From positions 1-44,306 of the forward strand of contig NZ_FNOE01000023.1 in the NCBI RefSeq assembly GCF_900106555.1: DNA of 44,306 nucleotides, given 5' to 3'. The stretch comes from Nitrosomonas oligotropha. GTDB taxonomy: Bacteria > Pseudomonadota > Gammaproteobacteria > Burkholderiales > Nitrosomonadaceae. The stretch's first letter is position 1; each line of letters opens with the position of its first letter. Shown in pieces: positions 9,438 to 18,977 of the stretch. The notes beneath the pieces were generated by a model. That model was not told the origin of the DNA. It did no database searches and saw only the letters and a program-made list of their open reading frames with translations. The position numbers and the translations under genes were made by a program.

Positions 9438-10922
9438 ATGAACGAAAATAAACTAACCCTCTCCCAATTAGAACAATACCTCTCCAAAGCCGCATGGATC
9501 TTAAAAGGTCCGGTCGACGCCTCAGATTTCAAAGTCTACATATTTCCTTTGTTATTTTTTAAGCGGATATCGGATGTTTATGATGAAGAATTTCGTGTCG
9601 CACTAGAAGAATCCAATGGTGATCAGGAATATGCGGCCTTACCTGAATTTCATCGCTTCGAAATCCCTGAAAGATGTCATTGGAATGATGTACGGGAAAC
9701 ATCAACCAATGTCGGTTTAGCCATAGAAAAAGCTTTAAGAGGTATAGAGCAAGCCAACCAGGAATTCTTGTATGGCATTTTCGGTGATGCGCAGTGGAGC
9801 AACAAAAACAAACTCACTGACAGCCTGCTGATCAATTTGATCGAACACTTTTCTCAATACGCACTGGGTAATGAAAAAATCAATCCCGATATGCTTGGTC
9901 AAGCCTACGAATATCTGATCAAGCATTTTGCCGATCTTACCAATAAAAAAGCCGGAGAGTTTTATACCCCCCGTTCTGTCGTGCATTTATTGGGATTAAT
10001 CCTCGATCCGCACGAAGGCGAAAGTATTTATGACCCAGCGTGCGGTACTGGCGGCATGTTGCTCGAATGTGTCGATCACCTTAAACATAACAAAGAAGAT
10101 TTCCGCACACTAAAACTCTACGGTCAAGAAAAAAACCTGACTTCCAGCTCAATTGCCCGAATGAACATGTTTCTTCATGGGATAGAAGATTTTGAGATCC
10201 TCCGGGGCGACACGTTACGCAACCCAGCTTTTTTTGAAGCCGATGGGTTAAAAACATTTGATTGCGTGATCGCCAATCCACCTTTTTCCTTAGATAATTG
10301 GGGGGCAGGAAACTGGGTGAATGATCCCTTTGGTCGAAATATTGGCGGGGTTCCACCGAAAAGTAATGGCGACATGGCTTGGGTGCAACATATGGTTAAA
10401 TCCATGAACAGCACCGGCAGAATGACTGTCGTGCTACCGCATGGTGCATTATTCCGCAAAGGGGCTGAAGGCACTATCCGGCAAGTGTTGATAGAGCAGG
10501 ACTTGCTGGAAGTCGTAATTGGTTTGGGTCCCAACATTTTCTATGGAGCGCAACTGGCCGCTTGTGTGATGGTATTCAAGCAGAACAAAGCATCCGAGAA
10601 AAAACACAAAGTCCTTTTTATCGATGCTTCCGATCAAATCAGGGTCGGTAGAGCACAAAATTACCTCGAGCCGAAGCATGTCAAACAGATTCATGACTGG
10701 TATCAAGCTTTTCGTGATGTCGAGAACTACGTCAAAGTGGCCACAATCAACGATCTCAAAGAAAACGATTACAACCTGAACATACCGCTCTACGTGGAAA
10801 AAATCATTGAGGATAACTTACCCAGTGTGGAAGAGGCGCTGAGCGATTTGAAGGCCGCTTGGCAAGCCAGTTTAGAAGCAGAAGAAAAATTCAAAACCAT
10901 ATTAAATGGATTTCTCAAATGA
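9438..10922 (+). CDS. hsdM: Type I restriction-modification methyltransferase subunit HsdM (copy 1)
   Basis: A 494-residue N6-adenine methyltransferase of the HsdM class. Motif I is DPACGTGGMLLE and motif IV is ANPPF. The N-terminal helical domain has YIFPLLFFKRISDVYDEEF. ATG 9438 (MNENKLTLSQLEQYL) aligns with copy 2 better than ATG 9402; neither has a Shine-Dalgarno match. It overlaps the next gene by 4 nt (ATGA). It is a clear paralogue of the HsdM at 12790, with long identical stretches (FPLLFFKRISDVYDEEF, ARMNMF.HGIE) but many substitutions elsewhere. No HsdS is attached to this copy, so it must share the single specificity subunit downstream or have another partner. Confidence 0.94.
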   Translation: MNENKLTLSQLEQYLSKAAWILKGPVDASDFKVYIFPLLFFKRISDVYDEEFRVALEESNGDQEYAALPEFHRFEIPERCHWNDVRETSTNVGLAIEKALRGIEQANQEFLYGIFGDAQWSNKNKLTDSLLINLIEHFSQYALGNEKINPDMLGQAYEYLIKHFADLTNKKAGEFYTPRSVVHLLGLILDPHEGESIYDPACGTGGMLLECVDHLKHNKEDFRTLKLYGQEKNLTSSSIARMNMFLHGIEDFEILRGDTLRNPAFFEADGLKTFDCVIANPPFSLDNWGAGNWVNDPFGRNIGGVPPKSNGDMAWVQHMVKSMNSTGRMTVVLPHGALFRKGAEGTIRQVLIEQDLLEVVIGLGPNIFYGAQLAACVMVFKQNKASEKKHKVLFIDASDQIRVGRAQNYLEPKHVKQIHDWYQAFRDVENYVKVATINDLKENDYNLNIPLYVEKIIEDNLPSVEEALSDLKAAWQASLEAEEKFKTILNGFLK

Positions 10923-12793
10923 AAATGCCATCCAGTTCAGCTCAGGATAGACAAGTCCAAGTTTGGTTCCAACGCATCCAAAATGGAGAAATTAAACTGC
11001 CGCGCTTCCAGCGCCACCAGGCATGGGATAAAAACCGCATTTGCAGCTTGTTAGATACGGTAACCAAAAATTTACCGCTAGGCGTTACGCTCCTGCTAAA
11101 TGTTAATGAAGAGCAATTCGTCTCACGATACTTGGCAACTGCACCGGAAACCAGTGTTCGCGTTACCGAGCACTTGTTAGACGGGCAACAGCGTCTCACT
11201 GCTCTTTGGAGAACTTTGCACAATAACTACCAAGACGCAACCTACTTTCTTTACTTGCCTCTGTTTGATCAAAATAAAGAAACATCACAAGAATCAGACG
11301 AATCCGAAATTTGGCATGTCAGCCGTTGGGTCAATAAAAACAACGCCAAAATGCCACTGTGGGCTGATATTCCTCAAAATTGCCTAAGCCGTGGACTCAT
11401 TCCTATGCAGTTATTTAGGCCAGGAGATATCGCATCAGAAATCGATGCCTGGGTTGATTCCGCACTGGCTGTGTCCAAACCAAAACCAAGCGCTGAAGAA
11501 TTTGAGGCGTTGCTTACCCAATGGATGGAACAGAAGAATCAGGTAAAAACAACAATCCGCGACTTTAGGGAAACCATCGCGCACTTCAATCTACCGTATC
11601 TCGCCTTACCAGCACAGACTTCAAAAGACACTGCGTTGCAGGTATTCATCAACATGAATACCAATAGCAAGCCCTTATCCCAATACGACATCATTCGTGC
11701 AGAAATAGAAGGCGTCAAAGGTGTTTCACTGGATGACTATCAGCATCAGTTGAACGCAACTCACCCCAATATTCAGTATTACTACGAATTACCTTTTTTG
11801 ATCCTGGCTACTTCGGCACTTATCCAAAACAAGCTACCAAACCAAAAGGGCATGTGGGATATGAGCAAGGATGAGATGGTAAACAACTGGGATAAGATGA
11901 CCGATGGATTATCCAAAATGGCATTACTCTTGGAATCCCAAGGTATTCCTGATCGGGATCGATTGCCAACTAATGCTGTGTTAGCCGTGATTGCCGCTTT
12001 GTATGTCTATATTCCGGAAACTCTCGATCAAAGAGGCAAATTTGAAACATTGCTAAAAAAGTATCTTTGGTCCAGCTTTTTTACCAACCGTTATGAAAAT
12101 GCAGCGGCAACCCATGCCTATAGCGATTTTGTTGCTCTCAAAAACATCATAGAAGGTAAGCAGAAAAAAGATGGCGTTCCATGGGATGAATCCGATGTAC
12201 CTGTGCTCAATAGAGAGCTACATCCACTTGCTACCGAGGATGAACTCCTGCGTGTAGGTTGGCCTAAGCGGGAAAATATCCGTGGTAGGGCAATACTAGC
12301 TATTTTCAGCAAACTTGGAGCTTATGATTTTGCGGATGGGGCGCAACTTACCCGCGCTCAGTTACTCAGTGGTAAACGGCATTACCATCACGTGTTTCCG
12401 GAAGCGCTTCTAACCGAGTTCGGTATTGATAGTTGGCTGGCATTAAATTGCGCGTTGATTACCGATAAAACCAACCTAAATATCAGTAATAAAGATCCTC
12501 TGAGCTACCTCAAAGAGCGATACAACTGGACCAGCGAAGATATTGTTAATGACCGATTGAAGTCGCACCTGATCCCGATTCAAGAGCTGAGAAGCGGCGG
12601 CTACGATGGTTTAACCGAGAATGAGAAACAAGAAAAGGTAAAGCAAGATTTCAAAAACTTTATTCAGAAACGGGTTGCTTATGTTATTAAGGCGGTGGAA
12701 CTATTGGTAGAAGGTAGAGATATTCACGCCTCCGATATCATCAATACGGTCGAGAACGCCCAAAGTACAAACATGGATAGTACCTCCATATGA
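10919..12793 (+). CDS. DUF262-domain protein (GmrSD-like) nested in the hsd operon
   Basis: A 624-residue protein. Near the N-terminus are the DUF262 motifs KLPRFQRHQAWD and LLDGQQRLTAL, a ParB/Srx-like nucleotide-binding fold with the family's DGQQR signature. A VFINMNTNSKPLSQYDIIRAE segment follows. The C-terminal part has HYHHVFPEAL followed by NCALITDKTNLNISNKDP, resembling the DUF1524/HNH nuclease end of GmrSD-type proteins. GmrSD is a type IV enzyme that cuts modified phage DNA. The start at 10919 overlaps the hsdM1 stop (ATGA), and its own stop overlaps hsdM2 (ATGA), so all three are co-translated. It could add a modification-dependent nuclease activity to the type I system; this is inference. 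Confidence 0.85.
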   Translation: MKMPSSSAQDRQVQVWFQRIQNGEIKLPRFQRHQAWDKNRICSLLDTVTKNLPLGVTLLLNVNEEQFVSRYLATAPETSVRVTEHLLDGQQRLTALWRTLHNNYQDATYFLYLPLFDQNKETSQESDESEIWHVSRWVNKNNAKMPLWADIPQNCLSRGLIPMQLFRPGDIASEIDAWVDSALAVSKPKPSAEEFEALLTQWMEQKNQVKTTIRDFRETIAHFNLPYLALPAQTSKDTALQVFINMNTNSKPLSQYDIIRAEIEGVKGVSLDDYQHQLNATHPNIQYYYELPFLILATSALIQNKLPNQKGMWDMSKDEMVNNWDKMTDGLSKMALLLESQGIPDRDRLPTNAVLAVIAALYVYIPETLDQRGKFETLLKKYLWSSFFTNRYENAAATHAYSDFVALKNIIEGKQKKDGVPWDESDVPVLNRELHPLATEDELLRVGWPKRENIRGRAILAIFSKLGAYDFADGAQLTRAQLLSGKRHYHHVFPEALLTEFGIDSWLALNCALITDKTNLNISNKDPLSYLKERYNWTSEDIVNDRLKSHLIPIQELRSGGYDGLTENEKQEKVKQDFKNFIQKRVAYVIKAVELLVEGRDIHASDIINTVENAQSTNMDSTSI

Positions 12794-14247
12794 CCCAGCA
12801 AGAACTCGAAAAATACCTCTGGGGCGCAGCCACGGCGTTACGTGGAACCATTGATGCCGGGGATTATAAGCAGTATATCTTTCCCTTGCTGTTCTTCAAG
12901 CGCATTTCCGATGTGTATGACGAAGAGTTTGCCAACGCCTTAGCAGAAAGTAATGGCGATCTGGAATATGCCGCGTTTGCCGAGAACCATCATTTCCAGA
13001 TTTCAGGCGGCGCGCACTGGAACGACGTGCGGGAGAAAACCGTCAACATTGGCGCAGCATTGCAGGAAGCGATGCGGGCGATTGAACAAGCCAATCCGGA
13101 TACCTTGTTTGGCATTTTTGGCGATGCCAGTTGGACCAATAAAGACCGATTATCCGACGCTATCTTAACCGATCTGATCGAGCATTTCTCCCAGCACAAG
13201 CTCAACATCAGCAACGTGCCCGATGATCAACTGGGCAATGCTTACGAGTACCTGATTAAGGAATTTGCAGACGACAGTGGCCATACTGCCGCCGAGTTTT
13301 ACACCAACCGCACCGTGGTCAAGCTGATGACGCTCATCATGAACCCACAACCTGGCGAAAGCGTCTATGACCCAACTTGCGGTTCCGGTGGCTTGTTGCT
13401 GAATTGTGCGTTGCATTTAAAAGAGGAACGCAAGGAATACCGCACCTTGAAACTCTACGGGCAGGAAATCAACCTGCTTACTTCCGCCATAGCCCGCATG
13501 AACATGTTTATGCACGGCATCGAAGAATTCAGCATTGTGCGCGGCGATACTCTGACGAATCCAGCCTTTCTGGAGAACGATCAGCTCAAAACCTTTAATG
13601 TCATTCTCGCCAATCCGCCATACTCGATCAAAGCCTGGGATCGCAAATCGTTTGAGAGCGATCCGTACGGACGTAATCTTTGGGGCACGCCGCCGCAAGG
13701 CTGTGCCGATTATGCGTTTCAGCAGCATATTCATAAAAGTCTGGATAAAGACAATGGCCGTTTTGCCATTCTTTGGCCCCACGGCATTTTATTCAGGGAT
13801 TCGGAAGCAGAAATGCGCAGAAAAATGGTCGCCTCAGATCAAATTGAAGCGGTCATTGGCTTAGGTCCCAACCTATTCTACAACTCACCGATGGAAGCCA
13901 TGATTTTGGTAGGCAATACCAATAAGCCAGCAGCAAGAAAAGGCAAAGTGTTATTCGTAAATGGCAAAGATGACGTGGTCGAGAATAAGGGACAATCCTA
14001 CTTAACAAACGCACATATCAACAAGTTATACCAGGCATTCGTCGATTTCACTGACATACCGCACTACTCCAAGGTTGCGACTATAGAAGAAATACTAGCG
14101 TTAAACGGCAACATGAATATTAATTTCTATGTCAAAAAGGATAATTCTGGCAGCAGTGTCAGCTTTAGCGAAGCATTCAAAAACTGGCAGAAAGCCGGTA
14201 ATGAATTAAAGAAATCCATGCAAACCCTATTTAACGAGCTGAATTAA
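12790..14247 (+). CDS. hsdM: Type I restriction-modification methyltransferase subunit HsdM (copy 2)
   Basis: A 485-residue HsdM with motif I DPTCGSGGLLLN and motif IV ANPPY. The typical FPLLFFKRISDVYDEEF and YGQE.N motifs are present. It directly precedes hsdS (1-nt gap), so it is the expected partner of that specificity subunit. Its start overlaps the DUF262 stop by 4 nt. Compared with copy 1 it differs at motif I (T and S for A and T) and motif IV (Y for F), both accepted variants, so both enzymes look catalytically intact. Base composition is somewhat higher in GC than copy 1, suggesting the two were not duplicated recently in place. Confidence 0.95.
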   Translation: MTQQELEKYLWGAATALRGTIDAGDYKQYIFPLLFFKRISDVYDEEFANALAESNGDLEYAAFAENHHFQISGGAHWNDVREKTVNIGAALQEAMRAIEQANPDTLFGIFGDASWTNKDRLSDAILTDLIEHFSQHKLNISNVPDDQLGNAYEYLIKEFADDSGHTAAEFYTNRTVVKLMTLIMNPQPGESVYDPTCGSGGLLLNCALHLKEERKEYRTLKLYGQEINLLTSAIARMNMFMHGIEEFSIVRGDTLTNPAFLENDQLKTFNVILANPPYSIKAWDRKSFESDPYGRNLWGTPPQGCADYAFQQHIHKSLDKDNGRFAILWPHGILFRDSEAEMRRKMVASDQIEAVIGLGPNLFYNSPMEAMILVGNTNKPAARKGKVLFVNGKDDVVENKGQSYLTNAHINKLYQAFVDFTDIPHYSKVATIEEILALNGNMNINFYVKKDNSGSSVSFSEAFKNWQKAGNELKKSMQTLFNELN

Positions 14248-14248
14248 G

Positions 14249-15391
14249 ATGGATGATTTTGTAATGGGCCAAGTAACCGAGCTTCAACTGGATCGAAGCG
14301 ATTGGCAGTTGGTTAAATTCGGCGATGTCGCGATTCAGCAAAAAGAATCCGTTGACAGAGAAAACACTGAGCTGACCCGATATGTTAAAGGTGAACATAT
14401 GGGATCGGAAGACTTGCATCTAAGAGAATGGGGTGAGTTAACCGATGAATATTTAGGCCCGGCATTTATTCGGAAGTTTGAACAAGGTGATATTCTCTAT
14501 GGCTCAAGGCGGACTTATTTAAGAAAAGTGGCGATTGCTCATTTTGACGGCATTACTTCCAATACAACCTTTGTGATTAAGGCTAATGAAGCCAAGCTTG
14601 ATAAGCGGCTTTTGCCCTTTGTCATGCTGTCGGAAGGTTTTGCTGAGCATTCTATCCGCAACTCTAAAGGCTCGGTGAATCCCTATATCAATTGGAAGGA
14701 TATTGCCGACTATGAATTTCTGCTGCCACCCAAACACCAACAAGCGAAATTGGCTGAATTGCTTTGGGCTATGGATGAGGTGGTTGAAAATGAATTATTT
14801 CTTTTGAATATACTGAAACGGTCAACTCAGAATTTCTTTGAAAACCGAGTTTGTGAGGCGCACGGTGAAAAGGTATTTCTTTCCGAAGTATTGATTCCAA
14901 AAAATGAGAAAAGCGCAGTACCTCATATGAGAGATCGATATATAGGATTGGAGAATGTCGAGTCAGGTGCATTTTTTTGTACTGATTTTTCTGATTCAAG
15001 TTCCGCAGAGGCTCAATGTAATTGTATAGATGAAGGTGATTTATGCTATAGCAAGTTGAGACCTTACCTTGATAAAGCATTTATTGCTACTTTTGACGCT
15101 GTTTCATCAACTGAATTATTGGTATACAAAACAAGGCACGTATCAAAAGCATATGTTTTGCATATCTTTCATAGCAAATCTTTCATCAACTATATTTCAG
15201 GAAAAGGATTTGGCACAAAGATGCCAAGGGTCAATCATAAAATTATTGGTGAGTTTTCAATCAAAATTATTCCAGACGAATCTGATTTACTTAAAGAAAT
15301 GGCCAGATTTCAGGATTTAGAATTCAAATTAAATGTAAAACTACGAAATTCGAAATCCCTCCAAAAAAGCCTAATCAACCAAATCTTCTAG
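14249..15391 (+). CDS. hsdS: Type I restriction specificity subunit HsdS
   Basis: A 380-residue specificity subunit that recognises the bipartite DNA target and holds HsdM and HsdR. The first target-recognition domain spans about residues 10-170 (ILYGSRRTYLRKVAI, NPYINWKDIADYEFLLPP). It is followed by the conserved helix KHQQAKLAELLWAMDEVVENE. The second domain covers about 205-350, and its terminal coiled helix is degenerate. From about nt 14790 to the stop the DNA is visibly more AT-rich than the first half and than hsdR, suggesting a swapped second recognition domain. The start at 14249 lies 1 nt after hsdM2; ATG 14264 is an alternative. The stop lies 2 nt before hsdR. Confidence 0.92.
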   Translation: MDDFVMGQVTELQLDRSDWQLVKFGDVAIQQKESVDRENTELTRYVKGEHMGSEDLHLREWGELTDEYLGPAFIRKFEQGDILYGSRRTYLRKVAIAHFDGITSNTTFVIKANEAKLDKRLLPFVMLSEGFAEHSIRNSKGSVNPYINWKDIADYEFLLPPKHQQAKLAELLWAMDEVVENELFLLNILKRSTQNFFENRVCEAHGEKVFLSEVLIPKNEKSAVPHMRDRYIGLENVESGAFFCTDFSDSSSAEAQCNCIDEGDLCYSKLRPYLDKAFIATFDAVSSTELLVYKTRHVSKAYVLHIFHSKSFINYISGKGFGTKMPRVNHKIIGEFSIKIIPDESDLLKEMARFQDLEFKLNVKLRNSKSLQKSLINQIF

Positions 15392-15393
15392 CT

Positions 15394-18360
15394 ATGACCT
15401 TCACCGAATTGAACAGTGTTGAGCATTACATCATTCACCAAATCAGCGGCGTGAATCTGAACGCGAACAAGGTGGCAGATCCTAAAGCGAGTTATGGAGC
15501 ACATTGGGTTTATCAGTCGGCAGATGAGTTAGCGCGCGGTGTTAATGAAGTGCTGGTGGAAAGCGAACTCAAAGCTGCTTTACTGCGCTTGAATCCGGAG
15601 ATTGCGCAACGCCCGGAATTGGCCGATGAAGTGATCTACAAATTGCGCGCGATTTTGATTTCGGTGAATCAAATCGGTCTGGTCAAAGCCAATGAAGAGT
15701 TTTTCAAATGGCTAAGCGGTGAAAAGACTATGCCGTTTGGCGACAATAACCGCCATGTGCCGATTCGCCTGCTGGATTTTGATGACTTGACCAATAACCG
15801 CTATGTTGTGACCAATCAATTCCGCATTCATCACCGTGAAACCAAAATACCCGATGTGGTGTTGCTGATCAACGGTATTCCGGTGGTGGTCGGTGAAGTG
15901 AAAACACCGATACGCCCTTCGGTCAGTTGGCTGGATGGCGCGCATGAAATTCATACCGTCTACGAAAACGCAGTGCCGCAACTGTTTGTACCGAATATTC
16001 TGTCGTTTGCCACCGAAGGCAAAGAGTTGTTTTATGGCGCAATCCGCTGCCCACTGGAATTCTGGGCACCGTGGCGGCTGGAATCGGATAGCGGCGACAT
16101 TGCCAAGAGTCTCGGTTTAGCGGAAATCGGCAAGGAATTGACCGATTTACTCAAGCCAGCGCGTTTGTTGGATATTCTGCTTAACTTTTCTTTATTTACT
16201 ACCAACAAGAAGAAACAGCGCAGCAAAGTGATTCCGCGTTTCCAGCAATATGACGGCGCGAATAAAATCGTGCAACGGGTGATCGAGGGGCGAATTAAAA
16301 AAGGTTTGATCTGGCATTTTCAGGGTTCCGGTAAGTCGCTGCTCATGGTGTTCGCAGCACAAAAGTTACGCCGAGCAACGGAATTGAAAAGCCCAACGGT
16401 GATTGTATTGGTGGATCGAACTGATTTGGATACACAAATCAGTGGCACCTTTAATGCGGCAGATGTGCCGAATGTGGAAACCACCGACAGCATCAGCGAA
16501 TTGCAAACTTTATTGGAACGGGACACACGCAAGATTATTATTTCGATGATTCATAAATTCCGCGATGCCAAGCCGAATATGAATATGCGCGACAATATCA
16601 TTGTCTTGGTCGATGAGGCGCATCGTACGCAAGAAGGCGATCTGGGTCGGCAAATGCGCGCCGCATTGCCAAATGCATTTTTATTTGGATTGACCGGCAC
16701 CCCAGTAAATCGGGCCGATAAAAACACTTTCTGGGCCTTTGGCGCGGAAGAAGATCAAGGTGGCTACCTGTCACGTTATACCTTTCATGATTCGATTCGC
16801 GATGAAGCGACCTTACCGCTACATTTCGAGCCACGCTTGGTGGATGTGCATGTCGATAAGGAGTCGATTGATCGGGCTTTTGCCGAGTTTACTGAGGGCG
16901 CGGCGCTGACCGATGAAGAAGCCGATGCGTTAAATCAGAGATCGGCAAAAATGGCGTCGTTTTTAAAATCGCCCGAACGGGTGGCTAAAATCGTAGCCGA
17001 TATTGCTGTGCATTTTAAGGAAAAAGTGGATCCGCAAGGCTTTAAAGCAATGATTGTGACACCTGATCGTTATGCCTGCGTGCAATACAAAGAAGAACTG
17101 GATAAACATTTTCCTGCTGAAGCCAGTCGGGTGGTGATTTCCACTTCAGCCAATGATGCATTTGAATTTAAACAAAAATGGGCGGTGGATAAATCGGCAC
17201 AGGAAAAAATTATCGATGAGTTTAACGATGCCCATTCCGATTTAAAATTTATTATCGTCACAGCCAAACTACTGACCGGCTTTGATGCGCCAATACTGCA
17301 AACGCTGTATTTGGATAAATCGTTAAAAGATCACACGCTACTGCAAGCAATTTGCCGAACTAATCGTTTATATCCTCATAAAACATTCGGCAGAATCGTG
17401 GATTATTTCGGCGTGTTTGATGATGCTGCCAAAGCACTGGAATTTGACGAAGAAAGCGTTAAACAGGTGATTACGAATATTTCGGAGTTAAGAGGAAAGT
17501 TACCGCAGGCGATGCGCGACACCTTAGCCCATTTTGCCGGTGTCGATAGAACGCAGCAAGGGTTTGAAGGTTTAGAAGCGGCGCAGAATGCTATTAACAG
17601 CAATGAGAAGAAAGATGCCTTCGCACTTGATTTTAAGTACCTGGCGAAATTATGGGAGTCGTTATCACCCGACAATATCCTGGAACTTTATAACCAGGAT
17701 TACAAATGGTTGGCGCAAGTTTATGAATCGGTGAAACCTGCTTCTGACAATATCGGCAAGCTGCTGTGGTTATCCTTGGGTGCCCAGACTACGCAGCTTA
17801 TCCATGAAAACATTCATGTCGGCGACGTGCATGTTCTGGAAGAGTATGTGCTGGATGCCGATGTGATTGAGGATATTTTCAACCACCCTGATCCCAAAAA
17901 AATCAAACAACTGGAAAAACTGCTGATCAAACGGTTTCAGATACATGCTGATTATCCAGTTTTTAAAAAGCTTAGCGAACGCCTGGAAGAGCTGCGTGAT
18001 AAAGCCGAAAAAGGTCTGATCAGCTCGATTGAATTCGTTAAAGAATTGTGCAAAATTGCCAAGGAAACGGTTCAGGCAGAGAAAGAATTAGCAGAAGCCT
18101 TACAGGATAAAACCCCGCAAGCAGCATTGACTGAATTATTTTTAGAACTGAAAACCGATCAAACACCGGCTGTCGTGGAACGGATTGTTGCGGATATTGA
18201 TGCGATTGTGCGTGTAGTACGCTTTCCCGGTTGGCAGCATTCCACTTCTGGCGAGCGCGAAGTGCAGAAGTCGTTACGCAAAGCGTTGTTGAAATATCAG
18301 TTGCATAAAGATCAGGTGTTATTTGATCGGGCTTATGCTTATATTAAGGAATATTATTGA
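15394..18360 (+). CDS. hsdR: Type I restriction endonuclease/translocase subunit HsdR
   Basis: A 988-residue motor and nuclease subunit. The N-terminal PD-(D/E)xK nuclease is visible as PDVVLLINGIPVVVGEVKTP. The SF2 translocase has Walker A FQGSGKSLL, the DEAH box VLVDEAHRTQEGD, motif III LTGTPV and the later TAKLLTGFDAP and QAICRTNR motifs. The C-terminal helical region binds the methylase core. Length and motifs are complete, so the enzyme is probably active. It starts 2 nt after hsdS and ends the five-gene operon. It cuts DNA after translocation when the target is unmethylated. Confidence 0.96.
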   Translation: MTFTELNSVEHYIIHQISGVNLNANKVADPKASYGAHWVYQSADELARGVNEVLVESELKAALLRLNPEIAQRPELADEVIYKLRAILISVNQIGLVKANEEFFKWLSGEKTMPFGDNNRHVPIRLLDFDDLTNNRYVVTNQFRIHHRETKIPDVVLLINGIPVVVGEVKTPIRPSVSWLDGAHEIHTVYENAVPQLFVPNILSFATEGKELFYGAIRCPLEFWAPWRLESDSGDIAKSLGLAEIGKELTDLLKPARLLDILLNFSLFTTNKKKQRSKVIPRFQQYDGANKIVQRVIEGRIKKGLIWHFQGSGKSLLMVFAAQKLRRATELKSPTVIVLVDRTDLDTQISGTFNAADVPNVETTDSISELQTLLERDTRKIIISMIHKFRDAKPNMNMRDNIIVLVDEAHRTQEGDLGRQMRAALPNAFLFGLTGTPVNRADKNTFWAFGAEEDQGGYLSRYTFHDSIRDEATLPLHFEPRLVDVHVDKESIDRAFAEFTEGAALTDEEADALNQRSAKMASFLKSPERVAKIVADIAVHFKEKVDPQGFKAMIVTPDRYACVQYKEELDKHFPAEASRVVISTSANDAFEFKQKWAVDKSAQEKIIDEFNDAHSDLKFIIVTAKLLTGFDAPILQTLYLDKSLKDHTLLQAICRTNRLYPHKTFGRIVDYFGVFDDAAKALEFDEESVKQVITNISELRGKLPQAMRDTLAHFAGVDRTQQGFEGLEAAQNAINSNEKKDAFALDFKYLAKLWESLSPDNILELYNQDYKWLAQVYESVKPASDNIGKLLWLSLGAQTTQLIHENIHVGDVHVLEEYVLDADVIEDIFNHPDPKKIKQLEKLLIKRFQIHADYPVFKKLSERLEELRDKAEKGLISSIEFVKELCKIAKETVQAEKELAEALQDKTPQAALTELFLELKTDQTPAVVERIVADIDAIVRVVRFPGWQHSTSGEREVQKSLRKALLKYQLHKDQVLFDRAYAYIKEYY

Positions 18361-18977
18361 AAAAATTCCAGTTAACCGCCACTTTGCAGTTGCTGGTTCT
18401 GGAAACAACCAGATCCGATAATAAGGAGTTTATGAATAGTTATCCTGGATCACCATAATCTCAAGCATCAAGAGAAGAATGCTATACAGATTGTTCGCGG
18501 GAACACTACTAATGCAAACAGCGGGCAGTGTTGAAGCGCGGTGCGAGGCGATTACTAGTCGATCCTGGATGATGATATGACCAAATGAAGCTGAGTTAGT
18601 ACTGTTAAAGTTATATAGAAAAAATGCCCATAATTAACTGTTTGTAAATAATTTGAAATTTATGCTTTCAGTAATCGTTTCCCAGTCTACAAATAAAATA
18701 CTGTGAAAAAAACGATGCTACAACAATTCTCACTAGTCAAATCGTATGCTGCTTGACAGTTTTTGGGGATTGGAAAGTATCAAATATTTATCTCTATACC
18801 GGAAATCTAGTCGAGTATTCTCAGCAAAATAAAATGTAAATGTCTGTTATAGTGGAGTTTATCTAAGATATGCTAAATTGATAAATGAACTGTACTTATT
18901 TCTACCAGTTTTTTGATTCATCGTGTAAATCAAAACAGTTAAGTGCCAATAGTATTTTTTATGAAAGAATAACTCAT
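18361..18977. other. Non-coding stretch between hsdR and the HEAT-repeat gene
   Basis: About 600 bases. The first 240 have higher GC and contain only a short ribosome site plus reading frame (AAGGAGTTT-ATG near 18432, eight codons) broken by stops; they look like eroded coding DNA of unknown origin. The remainder is AT-rich leader. No RNA gene or strong hairpin was recognised. Confidence 0.4.

Noticed and set aside
13377..13864. Frames of 73-88 codons within hsdM2 on the plus strand
   Set aside because: They are out-of-frame shadows of a fully conserved methylase.
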